A DNA stretch of 38,278 nt from the NCBI GenBank assembly GCA_020721205.1, contig DYNF01000015.1, forward strand, positions 1-38,278, written 5' to 3'. Position numbers and translations under genes: made by a program. The notes beneath the pieces were generated by a model. It had not been told where the DNA came from. It worked only from the letters and a program-made list of their open reading frames with translations, and did no database searches. The DNA is from Prochloron sp. SulCav_FS08_3_32_3330 (lineage in GTDB: Bacteria > Cyanobacteriota > Cyanobacteriia > Cyanobacteriales > DYNF01). Shown piece by piece: positions 37,140-38,278 of this stretch; the stretch's first letter is position 1, and every line of letters starts with the position of its first letter.

Positions 37140-37325
37140 ATGGATAATCAGGAAAATACGGGGGTTTTACGTTGGACTCCCGAAGCAAAACTTAAATTTA
37201 AAAATGTTCCTTTTTTTGCGAGAACCCAAGCGCGTAAAATGATTGAAGAAATTGCGCGCAATACGGAAGATAATCTTGTGACTGTGGAAATTGTAGAACA
37301 GGCACGGCTTAGTTTTGGTCAATAG
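37140..37325 (+). CDS. PCP_red-domain small protein (protochlorophyllide-reductase C-terminal-like)
   Basis: 61 aa. [18 protein letters not shown] followed by [10 protein letters not shown] and [10 protein letters not shown] matches the PCP_red domain (PF08369) found at the C-terminus of light-independent protochlorophyllide reductase subunit B and as stand-alone small proteins in cyanobacteria. The free-standing form has no established function that I know of. It is preceded by aagg as a weak ribosome site and a tatataat box about 40 bp upstream. It is the whole gene, not a fragment, because the domain fills the protein. Confidence 0.85.
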   Translation: MDNQENTGVLRWTPEAKLKFKNVPFFARTQARKMIEEIARNTEDNLVTVEIVEQARLSFGQ

Positions 37326-37335
37326 TGGTTTTTTA

Positions 37336-37368
37336 AACTTCCGAAGTTTTAGCAATTTCGGAAGTTTT
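37336..37368. terminator. Bidirectional hairpin terminator
   Basis: The arms aacttccgaa (37336-37345) and ttcggaagtt (37357-37366) are perfect complements, and T-rich DNA lies on both sides (tttttt at 37329-37334, tttt at 37365-37368). It lies between the stop of the PCP_red gene and the stop of the convergent PAP2 gene. Confidence 0.75.
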
Positions 37369-37376
37369 AAGATCAT

Positions 37377-38063
37377 TTATTTTGACAAAAGTTTAATACT
37401 TGTAAGACAAAATGTAAACCAAATAAAACCAAAACCATAACCTGCAATAATATCACTAAACCAATGCACTCCTAAATAAATACTCCCTAAACCCATTCCC
37501 AAAATAAAAGTTAAAGTTAAACTATAAATTAAGACACGATAACGGGGAAATTCTTGTACTAAAAGGGTAGATAAAACTAAATATAAAGTAAAATTTCCGG
37601 TGGCATGACCACTAGGAAAGGATAAACCGATTATATCGGGTACAGAGCCGTATGGGGCTGTAAAATAAGGTGGTCTTACCCTTCCAATACTCGGTTTTAA
37701 GATTTTATCTACTAACATTAATACTCCTGCGGTGGAAATAGCCAGTAAAAAACTATTAGCCCAACGACGTTTCCAGAGTAAAAAACTTAAACTTCCTGCT
37801 ACTACAAAAGCCGAAATTTCTTTGTCTCCTAAATCATACAAAAAAGAGAGTATTTTACCGAACCAAGATGGGATATTTTCTTGTAACCAAAACCAATAAT
37901 TTTGTTCAATGGCAAAACCTGCTTCTGCCCGAATATGTGTTTTTGGTACATTTAAACATAACCAAATTAAAGGAATAGAAATAATCAGAGATAACCAGAT
38001 TCTTAACTGATCAAAAAAGGTTAATTTTTGTTGAATCCGTTGTTTAAATTCGATCAAATTCAT
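37377..38063 (-). CDS. PAP2-family membrane phosphatase
   Basis: 228 aa from the ATG at 38061-38063. A TTG at 38102 would add 13 residues but begins inside the repeat array, so the ATG is preferred. It has five to six hydrophobic segments. The phosphatase motifs are KPSIGRVRPP (KxxxxxxRP), PSGHATG (PSGH) and GSIYLGVHWFSD (SRxxxxxHxxxD). In the third motif the usual Ser-Arg pair reads Gly-Ser, so the phosphate-binding Arg is missing while His and Asp remain. Family members dephosphorylate lipid phosphates such as phosphatidic acid or undecaprenyl diphosphate at the membrane. Substrate unknown. Confidence 0.87.
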   Translation of the reverse strand: MNLIEFKQRIQQKLTFFDQLRIWLSLIISIPLIWLCLNVPKTHIRAEAGFAIEQNYWFWLQENIPSWFGKILSFLYDLGDKEISAFVVAGSLSFLLWKRRWANSFLLAISTAGVLMLVDKILKPSIGRVRPPYFTAPYGSVPDIIGLSFPSGHATGNFTLYLVLSTLLVQEFPRYRVLIYSLTLTFILGMGLGSIYLGVHWFSDIIAGYGFGFIWFTFCLTSIKLLSK

Positions 38064-38098
38064 TGATAATAAATTAGAAATATATAGTTTTTTCCTCA

Positions 38099-38278
38099 AC
38101 AACGGGTTAAAACCCGATGTTACTCAAACAAAACCCTCCTGCGAGGGTTTTTTCTCTTAACCCGTGCAGAGACGGGTTTTGTTTATGTAGCAATAGGTTT
38201 CAACCTATTGCTTTTTTTCCTTCACAACGGGTTAAAACCCGATGTTACTCAAACAAAACCCTCCTGCGAGGGTTTTTT
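38099..38278. repeat. Multi-hairpin repeat array (two 55-bp direct copies and a spacer)
   Basis: Identical 55-bp units at 38099-38153 and 38224-38278 each contain two hairpins (cgggtt/aacccg and ccctcctgcgaggg). The spacer between them holds acccgt/acgggt and gcaataggtt/aacctattgc stems. The stems and the caaaac/gttttgttt contexts resemble the interior of the MITE-like elements at 2482 and 22049, but the cagggcgttttcattct ends are not seen. The array runs off the window. Confidence 0.8.

Noticed and set aside
37167-37376. Minus-strand open frame opposite the PCP_red gene
   Set aside because: It overlaps a well-supported gene completely and its start lies inside the terminator hairpin region; composition is not protein-like.

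Overview
The window is almost certainly from an AT-rich unicellular cyanobacterium. It carries HIP1-type octamers (GCGATCGC at about 8681, 9416, 14762, 23994, 31375 and 33754), runs of 7-bp short tandem repeats, a stand-alone protochlorophyllide-reductase-like (PCP_red) small protein, and hybrid NRPS/PKS genes with glutamate-1-semialdehyde-type aminotransferase and TubC-type docking parts. I cannot fix the genus; Geminocystis/Cyanobacterium-like is a guess from composition.

Left flank (1-4300): the start of a DNA methyltransferase cut by the window edge, a B12-binding radical SAM protein, a small unknown protein behind a strong Shine-Dalgarno, and a repeat-rich stretch (2401-3124). That stretch holds five 72-bp units separated by heptamer runs and one 184-bp MITE-like element. 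It is followed by trhO, whose last codons are made of the heptamer repeat, and by rpmH.

Centre (4693-35398): a ~31-kb secondary-metabolite locus built as two facing, paralogous assembly lines. The left arm (+) reads C-A-PCP-KS-AT-ACP (AMT missing), a truncated C-(C') protein, C-A-PCP, and TubC_N-TE. The right arm (-) reads C*-A-PCP-KS-AT-ACP-AMT, a methyltransferase-like gene, a MazF-type toxin/antitoxin pair, C-A-PCP, and TubC_N-C*-A*-PCP-TE. The arms converge on a 157-bp spacer holding nested palindromes. Neither hybrid protein has KR, DH or ER domains. In the right arm an amino acid would be extended by malonate and the beta-keto group transaminated, giving a beta,gamma-diamino acyl unit. 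The left hybrid lost the AMT but keeps the short tail that follows AMT in its sister. The terminal right module has a broken C motif (HR for HH) and a badly degenerate A domain. The left counterpart has lost C, A and PCP altogether and keeps only docking domain plus TE. The left hybrid also looks mosaic, with a C-A block like the right arm's C-A-PCP protein inserted into a hybrid-type backbone. The locus therefore appears to be a mirror-duplicated cluster caught during module loss and recombination, and I do not recognise it as any named pathway.

Right flank (35399-38278): an intergenic region with a 13-bp inverted repeat, a family-4-like glycosyltransferase, the PCP_red protein, a PAP2 phosphatase, and a multi-hairpin repeat array running off the window edge. 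No rRNA, tRNA or CRISPR array was recognised.
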